Positions 16,429 through 25,389 of a stretch of DNA of 47,827 nucleotides are shown in pieces. The stretch's first letter is position 1. Every line of letters begins with the position of its first letter. Position numbers and translations under genes: made by a program. Below the pieces are notes generated by a model, which made no database searches, had not been told where the DNA came from, and worked only from the letters and a program-made list of their open reading frames with translations. Source of the stretch: SAR324 cluster bacterium (GTDB taxonomy: Bacteria; SAR324; NAC60-12); assembly GCA_028281495.1 (NCBI GenBank), contig JANQJU010000087.1:1-47827 (forward strand), in the 5' to 3' direction.

Positions 16429-17931
16429 ATGAAAAAAAGATATTATCTTTCGATGTTGAGTTTATTCCCATTGATTGTGGTTTTTGATTTCGTTTACTTC
16501 GTTTTGCACCAAGCCCTTGATATTTTTTTCGTGACAGCTTCCGTCCATTTTGTGCTGTTTGGACTCCTCAACTTTCTAGGCATCTATGTCCTGTATAAGC
16601 CCATTGATCAGGTGTTGCGTCAAAGGGAGACTCCCCAGTCCGTGAAAACACGGTTCAACCGCCTCACGTGGTATTCCACCGCTTGGATTTTCTTGATTGG
16701 GACGTTCTATGTGGCAATGACGCTGTCGACCCTCTTGTTGTTCCCCGAGGAAATCGAGGGATTTTCGATGGATAAAATTCCCCCGATACTGTGGCTTACG
16801 TGGTCGCCCGCCTTATTATTTGTGTATGCGGTCATGCCAGCGTTCATCACCTATTTTTTGATCAATGATTTTCATCTGGATCTCAAAGCCAAAGCCTTTT
16901 TGCTGTTTCAAGTCGCGTACCCCGCTGGGAAAAAAAGAATCGGACTCACGTTACTCTTGGTTTTTTTAATCCTGGGTTTTTTTCCACCTATGTTAGTGAT
17001 CTTGGATTTGATCGCTGTTTCCATAGTGGGGGATGCGTATGCGGAACTGACCAGTTTGGATCCATTAGAAACGGTATTGGTCGACCGAGTGATCGTCTTA
17101 ATTGGAATGATTTTAGCCGTTGTGCTCATCACGCGATCCTTCACCAAACCGATTGATTCTCTGCTCCAACAAATCAATAAAGTACGCGATGGGGATTATT
17201 CCACTCAAGCGGCTGTCATTTCGGAGGATGAAATTGGAACGCTCACGAAAGAATTCAATGACATGGTGAAAGGACTTCAAGAACGCGAACTCATTCGAGA
17301 CACATTTGGCAGGTATGTGACCCAAGATGTGGCCACGGTCATTCTTGATAAAAAAATAAATTTAGAAGGAGAGGTTCGCGCTTGCACCATTTTGGTCACT
17401 GACATCGCCAACTACACCAGCATTTCGGAAGAATTGACGCCCAAGGAAATCGTCCTGATGTTGAACGATTACTTTTCGGTTTTGGTGCAGATTATTCAAA
17501 ATCATAACGGGGTCGTGAATAAATTCATTGGGGATTCGATTTTTGCCATGTTCAACGTGCCCTTGGACGACCCCGACCATGCCATCAACGCGATCCACGC
17601 GGCCTTGGCTATCGAAAAGATCACCACCACACGTACCTTTGGCAACAACCGCCAGCTCACCACGCGGGTCGGCATCAATACCGGGATGGTGGTTGCTGGA
17701 AACATCGGATCTGCCGACCGCCTGGAATACACGGTGATCGGCGATGATGTGAACGTTGCCGCCCGGCTCGAACAATTGAATAAACAGTATGGCACGCAAA
17801 TCCTGTTAGGTGAGAACACCTATGCAATGGCTCAAGATTCCTTCCATTTCATTCAACTGGGAGATTTTCAATTGAAGGGAAAAGAAAAAAGCATCAAAGT
17901 CTACAAAGTGAACTCCCGAGTCCATTCTTAG
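16429..17931 (+). CDS. Membrane-bound class III adenylate/guanylate cyclase
   Basis: A 500-aa protein starting at the ATG 16429 (an in-frame TTG lies 3 bp upstream). The N-terminal half contains several hydrophobic membrane segments. A HAMP domain (about 225-285; ITRSFTKPIDSLLQQ, EDEIGTLTKEFNDM) and the linker GRYVTQDVATVIL lead into the catalytic domain from about 317: metal-binding Asp in ILVTDIANYTSIS and GDSIFAMF, then LEYTVIGDDVNVAARLE. This architecture is common among bacterial Cya enzymes making cAMP; cGMP cannot be excluded. Its stop overlaps the convergent YHYH gene by 4 bp. Confidence 0.92.
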   Translation: MKKRYYLSMLSLFPLIVVFDFVYFVLHQALDIFFVTASVHFVLFGLLNFLGIYVLYKPIDQVLRQRETPQSVKTRFNRLTWYSTAWIFLIGTFYVAMTLSTLLLFPEEIEGFSMDKIPPILWLTWSPALLFVYAVMPAFITYFLINDFHLDLKAKAFLLFQVAYPAGKKRIGLTLLLVFLILGFFPPMLVILDLIAVSIVGDAYAELTSLDPLETVLVDRVIVLIGMILAVVLITRSFTKPIDSLLQQINKVRDGDYSTQAAVISEDEIGTLTKEFNDMVKGLQERELIRDTFGRYVTQDVATVILDKKINLEGEVRACTILVTDIANYTSISEELTPKEIVLMLNDYFSVLVQIIQNHNGVVNKFIGDSIFAMFNVPLDDPDHAINAIHAALAIEKITTTRTFGNNRQLTTRVGINTGMVVAGNIGSADRLEYTVIGDDVNVAARLEQLNKQYGTQILLGENTYAMAQDSFHFIQLGDFQLKGKEKSIKVYKVNSRVHS

Positions 17932-18953
17932 TTTCTGCGAGGGGCTGGATGGCCTCTGGGACCCCGGCGCTCATCTTCGCGTAGACGGATGTAGGATTCG
18001 GTGGTGGTGGTTCCTGCTTCGTTGTCAATGAATTCGAACGTAATCTCACCGCTTTCTGTGAAATGGTAATTCACAAAATTCTCCACGCCCTCATGGACCC
18101 GATAGCCGAGGGAATAACGATTCTCTCCAGTCTTCTTAAAGCTGGTGATCACAGCACCACGTAAGGGGCGCAATGCCGGGCGAGCTGGAATGGTTCGCGG
18201 TTGCGGCTCCACTTGATTTTCAGGGCCAGAGCCGCGAACGGTGACTTTTCCTCGCAATCCCCCGTTGATGTAAGGATACGATTCGGTGGCATGATAGTGG
18301 TAGGTGCCGTCTGCTCCGAGATGCCCATTGTATTCGTCCAAGCCGACTACCGCCGATCCGTCCGGTTCGGTCAATCCGTAAATCGGGAATCCATCCAAAG
18401 CGAACGCAATGGGCTGACCCACTCCCGCTGTCTCTTGAAGATGAAGGGGAGCAATATGGTAATGATAGTCGTCTGCTCTCCCGGCATGCCCTCCCCACTG
18501 ATCCAACTCTCCTGCAAGATAGGCATCCTCACCTCGATTATTGAGCGCATTGAAAATCGGAATGCCATTGACTGCAATAGCAATTGCTCCACGCATGAGG
18601 TTGTCTTTGCTGGAAATGGGATTGTCGGACAATTCAGGCTTCAGTGGGAATTGCCAGGCATTGTTCCCTTCATAATTTTGCGGAAGCGCCACTTGCTGCT
18701 GCCAACTGGTGATCCCTGTCATCATTTCGTGTTCTGGGATTCCTGAAGATTCGACATAAAAGGACGCATGGTCATGACTCGTTGTGACCTGAGGAAATTT
18801 GGCAAAATGCTCCGAAAGGGGATGCGGATGACTGGATCTCGCCGTTGCGGCCGGGGCCTGTGGGGTCGTTCGGTTGGGTTTGGGGATTTTGCATGCGAAT
18901 GTAAAAAACAAACTGAGGATAACCACAGCCATTATCAGGATTCTCGTTTGCAT
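17928..18953 (-). CDS. YHYH-domain lipoprotein
   Basis: A 341-aa predicted lipoprotein: hydrophobic N-terminus ending in a lipobox FTFAC with Cys21. The YHYH domain shows DDYHYHIAPLHL, then FALDGFPIYGL and DGTYHYHATESYPYINGG, the two YHYH motifs that name the family. The His pairs suggest metal binding, but the function is unknown. The C-terminus (~residues 255-341) is basic and R/P-rich. It is convergent with the cyclase and has its own promoter in 18954-19187. Confidence 0.88.
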   Translation of the reverse strand: MQTRILIMAVVILSLFFTFACKIPKPNRTTPQAPAATARSSHPHPLSEHFAKFPQVTTSHDHASFYVESSGIPEHEMMTGITSWQQQVALPQNYEGNNAWQFPLKPELSDNPISSKDNLMRGAIAIAVNGIPIFNALNNRGEDAYLAGELDQWGGHAGRADDYHYHIAPLHLQETAGVGQPIAFALDGFPIYGLTEPDGSAVVGLDEYNGHLGADGTYHYHATESYPYINGGLRGKVTVRGSGPENQVEPQPRTIPARPALRPLRGAVITSFKKTGENRYSLGYRVHEGVENFVNYHFTESGEITFEFIDNEAGTTTTESYIRLREDERRGPRGHPAPRRN

Positions 18954-19187
18954 CTTCTTCTCTCATTGAGGTGGTATGGAGCGGATTCCAATTCGAATGG
19001 TGAGTATAGCTCCCAATTGTGGAGATAATATGGAGATTGCTTCGCACGAAGCACGCGCTCATATTTATGGCAAGTGCTAGACGGGTAGGCTGTAAGTGTG
19101 TAAAAATTTTCATGGATAAGAATTATTTTAGACGTTTCGGAAATTATTCAGATATATGAGCATAATTTTTGTTATTCAAGGAGAAAA

Positions 19188-19685
19188 ATGTCTGACCCCA
19201 ATTCCCTAATAATGGACCTTGGACAGAAACAGAAACTAGTCCAAGTGATTCAAGACATTAAATCGCTCCATTTACCGGATGTGATTGAAATCGAATTACA
19301 ACGACTGACATTTATTTTAGAAAGTTCCCCTTACTATGCAGTAGTTTACAAGGCAATTCTAAAATTCTTCGAAGTAGTCATTCAGTATTTGGTTTATTAC
19401 CTTGTGAACAAATATGAAAAAATACCTTTCCAAGATGGAAAAGTTTTAGAAATTCTATTGAATCCAAAAGGTATGAGTTTTGGACAATTGTGGGTGCTTT
19501 CTACCAAAAAAAAGATTCTAACGATTCCGCTAGCATGCACTCACATTAAGATCGGCTTATGGAATTTCAAAAAGAATGATAAGCATCATCTTGTAATTTT
19601 TTTGGGAATTGACGTTTTAGTCTACCAACTTTTGATAGGAGGATCTCTCCTGAATGGTGAAAGGCCCTCATGTATTATCGATTGA
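19188..19685 (+). CDS. Hypothetical protein, AT-rich
   Basis: A 165-aa protein of unknown family. AAGGAG lies five bases before the ATG, supporting translation. It is helix-rich in the first half (LVQVIQDIKSLHLPDVIEIE) and has hydrophobic stretches (FFEVVIQYLVYYLV; LVIFLGIDVLVYQLLIGG) that may be amphipathic or membrane-associated. Base composition is lower in GC than its neighbours, which suggests separate ancestry. Its last 16 bp overlap the next gene; the real C-terminus may have been replaced by the join. Confidence 0.5.
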   Translation: MSDPNSLIMDLGQKQKLVQVIQDIKSLHLPDVIEIELQRLTFILESSPYYAVVYKAILKFFEVVIQYLVYYLVNKYEKIPFQDGKVLEILLNPKGMSFGQLWVLSTKKKILTIPLACTHIKIGLWNFKKNDKHHLVIFLGIDVLVYQLLIGGSLLNGERPSCIID

Positions 19686-20629
19686 GCGAAGACCACACCG
19701 AGTTTTCTTTTGAAACGCAAGAACTCCAAGGCAAATTTGTGGTGGATAGTCCCGCGTATAGCCCCAATCACCGACATCACCTTCGAGAGGTGTTGCATAA
19801 ACCCACCAATACCTGTGTGTCGCCAACCCAAGACGCTCAAAAATTTCATTCGGGTCTCTGTAATTTCTTCCGGGCGTATGCTCGCAACAGTTGGTTGACC
19901 GAATTGCGGGCGCTGCCCTCCCAGTCGGTGTTTCAGGAAAACGGGGTTCAACTCATCTGGTCTCCCATGGTTCAGCATCAGGTGAAACTGACCGCCTCGT
20001 TTGCCATTCAAGAACCCAATTTCATTGATATCGATATTGCTTTGGAAAGCTACGGTTATTATCCTGACTACGAACTCGTGTTTGCCAATTACCACGCCCC
20101 TTCTCTAAAAGGCGGAACGTATGTCAAACCAGCATTGGGTGGAGACGGCCCCATCGAAGAAATCAGGGTCGAGGAGAATGCTGCGTTTCAGGGAATGTAC
20201 CCTTTTTTTCCTAGAGATTTACACGTCGCAAGCCTGCTCAACGATGGACGGAGTCAAAAAGGACGATGGTATTATCAACCGGTGTGTGGACGCTGTTATG
20301 GCCATCCCCTCGGCTTCGCTACGAACGGCAGCACGGAAATTTTACTCATGGGAAGAACCGAAGATGTGGCAGCAGTCGGCGTGACTTATTTTGCGGAGGA
20401 CGAAACGGATGATGATGTGGCTCAACATCACGCACTTTACTTATCCCTATTTGGACAGGATTTACACCCTGGAGACGGCTGGCGGACCCAGATGCGGTTG
20501 GTGGTTCAGGAAGCCACTGACTCCACACAACGGCTTCACAGTTATCAGTCTTTTCTCACTCGCATTGAGCACATTGATCGACGATTTGAAATCAATCCTC
20601 ACTCCTTATTACAGAAGAGCATGTCATGA
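19670..20629 (+). CDS. Hypothetical protein, beta-rich
   Basis: A 319-aa protein with no signal peptide. It is rich in aromatic residues and beta-strand patterns, for example YYPDYELVFANYHAP and YQPVCGRCYGHPLGF. The layout (FIDIDIALES, LLMGRTEDVAAVGVTYF, LYLSLFGQDLHPGDGW) recalls beta-sandwich proteins that act on or bind sugars, but I cannot assign a family. The ATG overlaps the preceding frame by 16 bp, with GAAAGG a few bases upstream. Its stop overlaps the convergent marR gene by 6 bp. Confidence 0.65.
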   Translation: MYYRLSEDHTEFSFETQELQGKFVVDSPAYSPNHRHHLREVLHKPTNTCVSPTQDAQKFHSGLCNFFRAYARNSWLTELRALPSQSVFQENGVQLIWSPMVQHQVKLTASFAIQEPNFIDIDIALESYGYYPDYELVFANYHAPSLKGGTYVKPALGGDGPIEEIRVEENAAFQGMYPFFPRDLHVASLLNDGRSQKGRWYYQPVCGRCYGHPLGFATNGSTEILLMGRTEDVAAVGVTYFAEDETDDDVAQHHALYLSLFGQDLHPGDGWRTQMRLVVQEATDSTQRLHSYQSFLTRIEHIDRRFEINPHSLLQKSMS

Positions 20630-21028
20630 ATTGTTATAAATTTTTTCTAGTATATGGAGGAGTTGTTTTTTTTCTTCCTCGTCAAGCGTTTTAAAGATTT
20701 CGTCAAAAAAGGCATCATGACTGGGTTTGATTTTCTCGTAAGAATCGATTCCTTTTTCTGTGACAGAAAGGGGTTTGTCTCTGTTAATGAATTGAGCCGC
20801 TTCCATTTTTTTAAGGATTTGACTCACATTGGCACGACTGGAATTCATCTTTTTGACAATTTCAGTTTGCGTGATATTAGGATTTTTTATGATCAATGAA
20901 AGAATGAAAAACTGAGCACCGGTAATCGATTTTGTTTTGGTGATATCCTCTGCTTTTTGATTTATTTTTCGAACACATTCAACCATCAACGCAAACAATC
21001 GCCAATTTTTTGAAGAGTTTTTTTCCAT
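20624..21028 (-). CDS. MarR-family transcriptional regulator
   Basis: A 134-aa winged-helix regulator. The DNA-binding part reads ITGAQFFILSLIIKNPNITQ, then TEIVKKMNSSRANVSQILKKM (recognition helix) and a wing near FINRDKPLSVTEKGID. MarR dimers bind roughly 14-20-bp palindromes and often respond to phenolic or electrophilic ligands. Matching tandem palindromes at 21807-21840 lie upstream of the DUF6069-like gene on the same strand, so that gene and this regulator probably form one controlled unit. Confidence 0.88.
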   Translation of the reverse strand: MEKNSSKNWRLFALMVECVRKINQKAEDITKTKSITGAQFFILSLIIKNPNITQTEIVKKMNSSRANVSQILKKMEAAQFINRDKPLSVTEKGIDSYEKIKPSHDAFFDEIFKTLDEEEKKQLLHILEKIYNNS

Positions 21029-21077
21029 TGTTTTCCACGTTAAGTATGAAACTTCTGCATCAAGGAATGGATGAGTT

Positions 21078-21354
21078 TCATGATTTTATCTTGCTTTGCA
21101 TGATCAGAAATAAATTGATCGGGATGGAATAATCCGTCGCGACTCGCTTTGCGCTCAGATATACCCTGGAAAACCAAGAAGTGGTAATATTTTCATCCAG
21201 TCCCTCTTGGGTTGATTTGAATTTTGGTTTGAGTGTGCCCATACAGTGGACCACTGCATAAAAATCGGAATCCCGATAATTCTTAATTTCTTCCACGATG
21301 GCATTACAGTTGTTTATCAGAGATAAATCCGCAGTGAATACCTTATTTCCATTG
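21078..21354 (-). pseudogene. Short-chain dehydrogenase (SDR) fragment
   Basis: About 90 residues match the middle of an SDR: NKVFTADLSLINNCNAIVEE, then YAVVHCMGTLKPKFKS and DENITTSWFSRVYLS. The N-terminal nucleotide-binding loop and the catalytic YxxxK region are absent. It starts inside the end of the DUF6069-like gene and ends without a homologous C-terminus, so it is a remnant left after deletion. Confidence 0.65.
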
Positions 21355-21747
21355 CTTTTGAACGCTTGTTTCTGCTGCATAAATAGCGGCAAAAGCAGTA
21401 GTGAAGTGCATCAATTCTAAAACCAATATCTCAGCCAAGCCAGTACCTGTTGTTCCCAATATAGGCGTGATGGTGGATCCTGTGAGTAAAATAGCGCTCA
21501 ATACCAAAAAAGCTTTACTTGCTTTGGAAAAACTTAAAAAGATCCCCAATAGACGACGTACTACAATAGCTCCGAATAGAGGTAAAATAGTTGCCATCAC
21601 AATCATTGATATAGAAAATATCTGTTGGTTCGATGTAACTTTCACCCCAGAATCAAAATAACCAAGTACCTGTGAGGCAAAAAATAAAAAGCCATTTACG
21701 ATGCAGATTGCAAATAAGATAACCGAGATAGATTGCAGCTTTTTCAT
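21343..21747 (-). CDS. DUF6069-like four-helix membrane protein
   Basis: A 134-aa integral membrane protein from the ATG at 21747, with AGGGA about eight bases upstream (an in-frame upstream start at 21765 is less likely). It has four hydrophobic segments with short loops (SVILFAICIVNGFLFFA; IFSISMIVMATILPLFGAIV; AFLVLSAILLTGSTITPILG; VLELMHFTTAFAAIYAA). The family has no known activity. It lies directly downstream of the tandem MarR-type operators. Confidence 0.72.
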   Translation of the reverse strand: MKKLQSISVILFAICIVNGFLFFASQVLGYFDSGVKVTSNQQIFSISMIVMATILPLFGAIVVRRLLGIFLSFSKASKAFLVLSAILLTGSTITPILGTTGTGLAEILVLELMHFTTAFAAIYAAETSVQKQWK

Positions 21748-21806
21748 AGGAATGTCCCTAGACAATGATGAGTTGAAGATTTTAAATTCACTCTTTTTAA
21801 AAGAAT

Positions 21807-21840
21807 GTTAATCAATTAACAATTAAGTTAATCGATTAAC
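21807..21840. promoter_or_regulatory. Tandem palindromic operators, MarR type
   Basis: GTTAATCAATTAAC (21807-21820, one mismatch from perfect symmetry) and GTTAATCGATTAAC (21827-21840, perfect) are spaced 20 bp centre to centre, about two helical turns, 60 bp upstream of the DUF6069-like start. The AT-rich palindrome size fits a MarR dimer on each site. Confidence 0.75.
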
Positions 21841-21922
21841 ATTTTCAAATCAACTATCTTGGGAATCGTTACGATGACATGGGCATGCATTTGTTGGACA
21901 GCGAGCGATAGGGAACTTTAAG

Positions 21923-21997
21923 AGGCCACTGCCGATTACCACCCTGGTCAGTGGTATGGAAAGCGTCCAACAGGTTTCCCAAAATGCTGCTATTGCG
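21923..21997 (+). pseudogene. C-terminal scrap of an aldo/keto reductase
   Basis: The plus-strand frame reads PLPITTLVSGMESVQQVSQN then AAIAR, which fits the conserved C-terminal strand-helix of aldo/keto reductases (LPV-T-I-G--S-EQV-EN---A). Nothing upstream continues the enzyme, so only about 25 residues survive. It abuts the DJ-1/PfpI fragment on the other strand. Confidence 0.5.
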
Positions 21998-22247
21998 CGC
22001 AAAACATGGAACTGGAACAAACTTGCCCTCCAGGAATCAATAAGATGTCATATCTCTCATCTTGACTAAATGTCCGGTCAACTACCGATTTGGGTCCTTG
22101 AGCACTCTGAACCGCTCCTTGCTCTTCAGCAACCAACATTATTTTAAAAAAATCAGGCAAAAGCCCAAACATTTCTAAGGGGCCAAACGTATCCAATAAT
22201 TCAAATCCCTCAAAGAGGATGACACCTATAGTTAATGGCTTTGTCAT
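21990..22247 (-). pseudogene. DJ-1/PfpI (GATase1-like) N-terminal fragment
   Basis: 85 aa matching the first half of a DJ-1/PfpI-family protein: IGVILFEGFELLDTFGPLEM, FKIMLVAEEQGAVQSAQGPK and DILLIPGG. The chain stops before the nucleophile-elbow Cys and the second half of the fold (normally ~190-230 aa). The break coincides with the aldo/keto reductase scrap, so a deletion probably joined two genes here. Confidence 0.7.
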
Positions 22248-22320
22248 TTTATTATTTTAACCTTTGATAGCAACACGTTAGAAATAATCGGTTAGAATAT
22301 TTTTTTATAATTGGACCTTA

Positions 22321-23115
22321 TTAGCACAACCCAAGTTCGTTATCTGTAGCCTGGTACTCATACTTATTCTTAGGTGGCCACGGACGAATAGGCCAATCAG
22401 GCTCAAAGACAAATGATGATTTTTTTCTATCCGTCAAGAGCGTGCCATTACCTGCCCCCAAAGCATAATCGTAGTAAAGTTTTACGATTTGTTCTTTTGT
22501 TACTTGTTGAGTTTTTGGATGGCAGATACATGCATCTCTCCACTTCCGAACGCGTGCATAATTTTCCTCCTGGGGGAGTTGGAATTCTTCATAATACTCA
22601 AGGAACCAAAAGCGCATGAACAGTGGTGTGAATACAGTCTCCGCCCAACCGAAATCATCGAACAAAAAGACGTTAGAAGGAGAATGCTCCATGAGAAAGT
22701 CGTTCAACTTCGCAAACTGTTTTAGCATGCTTTCTTTCAAGTCCTCCCGTCTAGTGATGTCCTGATTCATCACATAGCCATAACCTTGGTTAACAAACTC
22801 TCCTTCCATCCTTGTTAACATATTTTCTATAGCGCGTTTGTAGGGATTTTGTTGTGCAACTGCTGGCTCTGGAAAAATATCTTCCAAATATTGCATGAGT
22901 ACCAAACTTTCCTTGATAATCTGCCCATCAGCTGTCTCCAATACTGGTAGAGCTGTAGTACCACGGGTTTTCTTGAGCAGCCAATCAGGTCTTGATTTCG
23001 TAATATCGACAACTTGAAAATGGACACTATCTTGTTTTCCTTTTAATGATAATAATATTTCTAACCTTTGAGAGAAAGGACAAACGGGAATGTGATATAC
23101 AGTCAGTTCAGACAT
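22321..23115 (-). CDS. Glutathione S-transferase family protein
   Basis: A 264-aa GST-fold protein. The N-terminal thioredoxin-like domain has HIPVCPFSQRLEILLSLKG (CPFS catalytic motif), the cis-proline segment TTALPVLETADGQIIKESL and LMQYLEDIFPEP. The all-helical C-terminal domain follows, and residues ~225-264 form an extra W/P-rich tail. The CPFS motif resembles Omega-class and related thiol transferases, so glutathione-dependent reduction is more likely than conjugation. It has its own gap on both sides and no operon partner. Confidence 0.85.
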   Translation of the reverse strand: MSELTVYHIPVCPFSQRLEILLSLKGKQDSVHFQVVDITKSRPDWLLKKTRGTTALPVLETADGQIIKESLVLMQYLEDIFPEPAVAQQNPYKRAIENMLTRMEGEFVNQGYGYVMNQDITRREDLKESMLKQFAKLNDFLMEHSPSNVFLFDDFGWAETVFTPLFMRFWFLEYYEEFQLPQEENYARVRKWRDACICHPKTQQVTKEQIVKLYYDYALGAGNGTLLTDRKKSSFVFEPDWPIRPWPPKNKYEYQATDNELGLC

Positions 23116-23485
23116 GGTTCTCCTAGTATTATTTCTATATGGTAAAACAATTCATACCCCAGAACGTTTGAAAAACAATGTAGTATTCTAACAAATTATT
23201 GTGCAATTCTGGATATCATTACCAAAATCGAATTTCTCTTGAAACTAGAAAGAAATTTGAGCTTTGCTTGTTGAATTCCATCAGAGTGAGGTCAATCTGC
23301 CAATAATCGATTGCATTGGAAGATACGAGGCTTCGGAGTATAAAGTAAGGAGACTTCCTTGTGGCCTGATCGTCAATAAGACGGGATGAATGATTTTATC
23401 GAACACAAGGCAATAGAAGGAATTTTAGAAAATTCAGAAACTCTGAAACCTCAGGAAAGCAATCTCACCGACTGCAAGAGGAAGC
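23116..23485. other. Intergenic region without a recognised gene
   Basis: 370 bp between the divergent GST and ATPase genes, probably holding both promoters. A 60-aa plus-strand frame starting at 23386 shows no family features and overlaps the ATPase start. I see no RNA gene. Confidence 0.5.
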
Positions 23486-25219
23486 ATGGCCATCTCAAAA
23501 AAACGCATTCCCTATGGGGTTGCCAACTACAAAACCTTGATCACCGAATATGGATATTATGTGGATAAAACGGAATACATCCGTCTGTTGGAAGAATTCC
23601 ACAGTCCGGTGTTTCTCCGGCCTCGACGGTTTGGAAAATCGCTATGGTGCACGACCTTAGAATATTATTATGATCGGAAATATGCCGAGGAATTCGAAAC
23701 CCTGTTTGGCTCAACAGCGATTGGAAAAAATTCGACGCCGCATCACAACGCCTATGTGGTGTTGTCACTCGATTTTTCCATCGTCCCCGCTTCCGATCAG
23801 ATTCGACAACTCGAAACGAATTTTCACCAGATAGTCAATGTGAGTTTGGCAACCTTAGTTCGACGGTATGAAGCTATTTTTGGGGAGGCGATTCCCTATG
23901 AGGACACTCAATCCTGCCTCGTCAACTTCGCCCGGGTTTTGGATCGGATCTCGCAACAAGGAGAACCGGTTCTGTTTGTGATCATTGATGAGTATGACAA
24001 CTTCGCCAACCAACTGATCATGGCCCGCGACGATCCACGTTATCGGGAATTGACTCGTGACGATGGGTTCCTCAAATCTTTTTTCAAGCTCCTGAAAAAA
24101 GGCGTCAAAGACCGCACCATCGCTCACTGTTGGGTTACCGGAGTGCTTCCTATTACCATTGACGAGTTGGCGTCGGGTTATAACATGGCCCAGTTCCTCA
24201 CGCTCAATCCCCGTTTTGAAGAAATGATGGGGTTCACACAGACGGAGGTCCATCGATTGTTGGATCAAGTCTATGACGACCACCCGCTGGACCCACAGAG
24301 CCGCCCTGAAGTCGAGACTCTCTTGCAAACGCATTATAATGGCTACCACTTTTCCCGAACCGAGGGGACCAAACTGTACAACTCCACCATCCTGTTCTAC
24401 TTCCTGGATCAACTTTGCCAGCATGGTCGCATTCCCAAGCATTTGACCGACGTGAATCTGAAGACCGACCTCAGTTGGGTGCGGCGACTCACCGGGTCGA
24501 ATCCCCAACTTACCGAAACCTTTGTGGATCAAGTTTTGTGGAAAAATGGCATTGGTTATGACGACACACAATTGATTGAAAAATTTGACATGCATCATTT
24601 TTTCAAGCCGTCGTTTTTTCCGCTTTCATTTTTCTATTTGGGAATGCTGACTCGCTACAACGACTTCAAGATGCAACTTCCCAATCTCAACATGCGCACG
24701 ATCTTCATCGAATACTTCAATGAATTGCATCAACTTGAAGTTTCCGCCGGGTACGACGGCATGATGGAAGGCTTCTTACAAACCCAAGATTTTTCTCAAC
24801 TGTTTGCAGATTATTGGGAAATCTACATTGGCCAGTTGCCGGAAACTCTGTTTTCACAAATGTCCGAAAACTTTTATCGAACCACGTTTTACGAGATCTG
24901 TCGCCGCTATTTATCGGGCTATTTCACGTTTCATGTGGAACGTTCGTATCCAGGCGGGCGGAGCGATTTTGAGATGGTCGGCAAAGCCAACACCCCCTTT
25001 GCTGGGAAATACCTGGTTGTGGAATTCAAGTATTGGTCGAATCAGAAGTGGTTCAAATCCGGCCAAACCCTCGACCATTTCAAACCCGTTCCTAACGACT
25101 TGGCACAACTGCGCGGCTACCAAAAGGCTTTGGAACAAGAAGTTCCCGGAACTCCCATCACCAGCTACTTGGTGTATTGCTTTGGAAATCAAGGCTTCTG
25201 TGTGGTGCCATTGCCATAG
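23486..25219 (+). CDS. AAA-ATPase-like (PF09820-type) with C-terminal PD-(D/E)XK domain
   Basis: A 577-aa protein. YGVANYKTLITEYGYYVDKT and the P-loop RPRRFGKS (45-52) are the family signature; Walker B is VLFVIIDEYDNFANQ (~165-178). The helical middle part contains MMGFTQTEVHRLLDQ and HYNGYHFS. The C-terminal nuclease-like domain (about 485-520) has GGRSDFEMVG and YLVVEFKYW (D...E-x-K), followed by an LRGYQKALEQ helix. Family members occur in large paralogous sets in some anaerobes; function is unproven. A CRISPR-repeat-like sequence lies about 140 bp downstream. Confidence 0.88.
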   Translation: MAISKKRIPYGVANYKTLITEYGYYVDKTEYIRLLEEFHSPVFLRPRRFGKSLWCTTLEYYYDRKYAEEFETLFGSTAIGKNSTPHHNAYVVLSLDFSIVPASDQIRQLETNFHQIVNVSLATLVRRYEAIFGEAIPYEDTQSCLVNFARVLDRISQQGEPVLFVIIDEYDNFANQLIMARDDPRYRELTRDDGFLKSFFKLLKKGVKDRTIAHCWVTGVLPITIDELASGYNMAQFLTLNPRFEEMMGFTQTEVHRLLDQVYDDHPLDPQSRPEVETLLQTHYNGYHFSRTEGTKLYNSTILFYFLDQLCQHGRIPKHLTDVNLKTDLSWVRRLTGSNPQLTETFVDQVLWKNGIGYDDTQLIEKFDMHHFFKPSFFPLSFFYLGMLTRYNDFKMQLPNLNMRTIFIEYFNELHQLEVSAGYDGMMEGFLQTQDFSQLFADYWEIYIGQLPETLFSQMSENFYRTTFYEICRRYLSGYFTFHVERSYPGGRSDFEMVGKANTPFAGKYLVVEFKYWSNQKWFKSGQTLDHFKPVPNDLAQLRGYQKALEQEVPGTPITSYLVYCFGNQGFCVVPLP

Positions 25220-25331
25220 GGGTTCTACGAGAAATCATGTGCCTCATGATCTTACGACTCCCACGCTGGGCACTTCAGACCCTCCTTCATCTCTCCATCG
25301 ATTGATAACCCGTTTTGCGTTCAGAGGGACG

Positions 25332-25351
25332 TGCTTCCAAAATGGGAAGCA
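25332..25351 (+). terminator. Stem-loop downstream of the ATPase gene
   Basis: TGCTTCC (25332-25338) and GGAAGCA (25345-25351) flank a 6-nt loop and are followed by TTTCGCTT. It lies 113 bp past the ATPase stop and 10 bp before the solitary repeat. The T-tract is short, so termination efficiency is uncertain. Confidence 0.45.
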
Positions 25352-25360
25352 TTTCGCTTG

Positions 25361-25389
25361 GGGTTTATCCCCGCAGGTACGGGGCGGAC
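25361..25389 (-). repeat. Solitary CRISPR-repeat-like sequence downstream of an ATPase gene
   Basis: 22 of 29 positions match the array repeat. The hairpin is fully kept (minus strand CCCCG, loop TACCTG, CGGGG) and the 8-nt tag position reads ATAAACCC, closer to the widespread type I-E tag ATAAACCG than to the local ATGACTCG. It therefore looks like a repeat from a different I-E array rather than a decayed local copy. There is no second repeat 61 bp away on either side. Confidence 0.75.

Noticed and set aside
23855..24598. 247-aa minus-strand frame inside the second ATPase gene
   Set aside because: Antisense shadow of a confidently assigned gene, with no family features.
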